Assembly (NCBI GenBank): GCA_944332105.1
Contig: CALVJI010000027.1
Coordinates: 1 to 12,914, forward strand
Direction: 5' to 3'
From: an uncultured Bacilli bacterium
Lineage (GTDB): Bacteria; Bacillota_I; Bacilli_A; RF39; UBA660
DNA: 12,914 bases
Shown: in pieces, positions 12,456 through 12,914 of the stretch
How the letters are laid out: each line of letters opens with the position of its first letter
How positions within the stretch are numbered: the first letter of the stretch is position 1
Made by a program: the position numbers and the translations under genes
Notes under the pieces: generated by a model
What the model was told of the DNA's origin: nothing
Seen by the model: only the letters and a program-made list of their open reading frames with translations
Databases searched by the model: none

Positions 12456-12914
12456 TTATGCAATTTTCACTATATAAGGGTCATTAGCCGTCCCAATTCC
12501 TCCTGTTATCGGAGTATCAGCCTTCAGATTGATAACCGCGCGCACGCCAAGCGCGTGGGTAACAAAGCCCCAGCTCGCCGCATACCCGGACGAGTTCGCA
12601 AAGAACACGTACGCACTCGCATCCGTGGCGCTGAAATGCCTAGGCGACATTGTCCAGTAATGACTTGATGAATAAGTGTAGGATAATCTGTTTAAATAAC
12701 CATCAGATAAACCACCTAACATTAATTCATCTACAGTAATAAGTCCTATCGGATAAGTTAAAGCTTGGTTGCCATCTGCATTGTCTACTGTAAACAAATC
12801 ATTTTGCTGTGGACATTTCAAAGTTGGATTGTGATTGACATATCTTCCATATCCTCCAAAATAGGTAGTAGCTGTCGTTGTGACTCCATCACTTCCACTA
12901 TAAACGCTTCGATC
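12456..12914 (-). CDS. C-terminal part of a variable lectin-like (DGR-target-like) protein, cut by window edge
   Basis: The reading frame is open to the window edge (152 residues seen, starting DRSVYSG), so the N-terminus is outside. An internal TTG at 12821 has no ribosome binding site and is not the start. The visible part is Gly/Ser/Thr/Tyr-rich, without membrane segments: TTTATTYFGGYGRY, TLKCPQQNDLFTV, LTYPIGLITVDELMLGG, then HYWTMSP, AYVFFANSSGY, GVRAVINLKAD and GTANDPYIV. The pattern YW-(T/L)-SP ... A-V-SSG ... GVR-VINLK resembles the C-type-lectin/formylglycine-type variable ends of DGR target proteins and of many repeated surface-protein genes in uncultured gut Firmicutes (from memory). 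Residues 90-128 are encoded by an abrupt GC-rich patch (see the next feature) while the rest has the AT-rich codon use of the neighbours. A terminator follows the TAA. Probably an exported or surface ligand-binding protein; export cannot be checked here. Confidence 0.72.
   Translation of the reverse strand, partial: DRSVYSGSDGVTTTATTYFGGYGRYVNHNPTLKCPQQNDLFTVDNADGNQALTYPIGLITVDELMLGGLSDGYLNRLSYTYSSSHYWTMSPRHFSATDASAYVFFANSSGYAASWGFVTHALGVRAVINLKADTPITGGIGTANDPYIVKIA
12531..12647 (-). other. Candidate hypervariable patch (VR-like, GC-rich, A-depleted)
   Basis: Thirty-nine consecutive codons, from TCG (12647) to ATC (12531), differ sharply from their surroundings. By hand count 74 of 120 bases at 12531-12650 are G or C, against 19 of 60 at 12661-12720. 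Only 14 of the 117 coding-strand bases are A, in DNA where A is normally far commoner. Codons such as GCG, TCG, GGC, GTG and CGC dominate. The edges coincide with the SP...GVRAVI segment, where lectin-fold DGR targets carry variable residues. A template rich in AAC codons rewritten by adenine mutagenesis would give this A depletion and in-frame replacement. No template repeat or reverse transcriptase lies in this window, so the mechanism is inference. Confidence 0.6.

Noticed and set aside
12531..12647. GC-rich patch as a horizontally acquired gene or an insertion sequence
   Set aside because: It is in frame, codes for the expected core of the domain, has no terminal repeats or target duplication, and the scaffold on both sides has host-like composition.
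12441..12668. Rightward open frame opposite the GC-rich patch
   Set aside because: It exists because the GC-rich patch lacks stops on both strands; it has no ribosome binding site, its composition is antisense-like, and the leftward frame has recognisable motifs and a terminator.
12822..12914. Treating TTG 12821 as the true start of the last gene
   Set aside because: The frame stays open to the window edge and the extra residues fit the same Gly/Thr/Tyr-rich domain; no ribosome binding site precedes the TTG.
1..12914. CRISPR array, tRNA, rRNA or riboswitch
   Set aside because: I saw no regularly spaced repeats, cloverleaf-like segments, rRNA-like sequence or long structured leader; all gaps between genes are under 200 bases and hold only promoters and terminators.
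1..12914. Mycoplasma genetic code (TGA as Trp), suggested by the AT-rich composition
   Set aside because: TGA ends the amidotransferase, acetyltransferase, the 327-aa protein and helicase genes, and the Trp codons read here (for example in recU and the variable gene) are TGG.

Overview
The window comes from a low-GC, Gram-positive-type bacterium with a cell wall, most likely an uncultured gut member of the Bacilli/Erysipelotrichales/RF39 neighbourhood. Supporting this are the recU-PBP1 gene pair typical of Firmicutes, class A penicillin-binding and peptidoglycan-bridge enzymes, very AT-rich DNA, strong AGGTG-type ribosome binding sites and sigma-A-like promoters. TGA is a stop in several genes and Trp is TGG, so this is the standard bacterial code and not the mycoplasma code. 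The lineage is inference.

Left part (1-3756). A bidirectional hairpin terminator is followed by a small leftward gene of 36 codons (51-161) with a TTG start and a good Shine-Dalgarno. A divergent promoter region follows, then the rightward pair recU (Holliday-junction resolvase) and a class A PBP. The pair ends in a terminator that overlaps the PBP stop codon.

Middle (3755-9706). Five leftward genes form a probable operon with one internal promoter: an unknown protein with a C-x-H...CxxC zinc-type motif, a GNAT acetyltransferase, an alanine-racemase-fold enzyme, a D-aspartate-ligase-like ATP-grasp enzyme and an AsnB/AsnH-type glutamine amidotransferase. The last three fit a peptidoglycan side-chain pathway: make a D-amino acid, ligate it to the stem peptide, then amidate a carboxylate.

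Right-middle (9689-12398). A compact UvrD/Rep-like helicase runs rightward from a consensus promoter whose predicted transcription start falls on the ATG, so its mRNA is probably leaderless. That promoter is interleaved with the divergent promoter of the leftward operon. A VanZ-RDD membrane fusion protein converges on the helicase with a 6-bp overlap and has its own clear promoter.

Right edge (12404-12914). This is the most unusual part: the 3' end of a leftward gene, cut by the window edge, followed by a terminator. Its C-terminal region resembles the variable C-type-lectin-like ends of diversity-generating retroelement (DGR) targets. It carries an abrupt, in-frame island of about 117 bp that is roughly 62% GC and strongly depleted in A on the coding strand, inside a gene that is otherwise about one-third GC. 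No reverse transcriptase or template repeat is visible, so a DGR or another cassette-diversification system is a hypothesis for the flanking genome.
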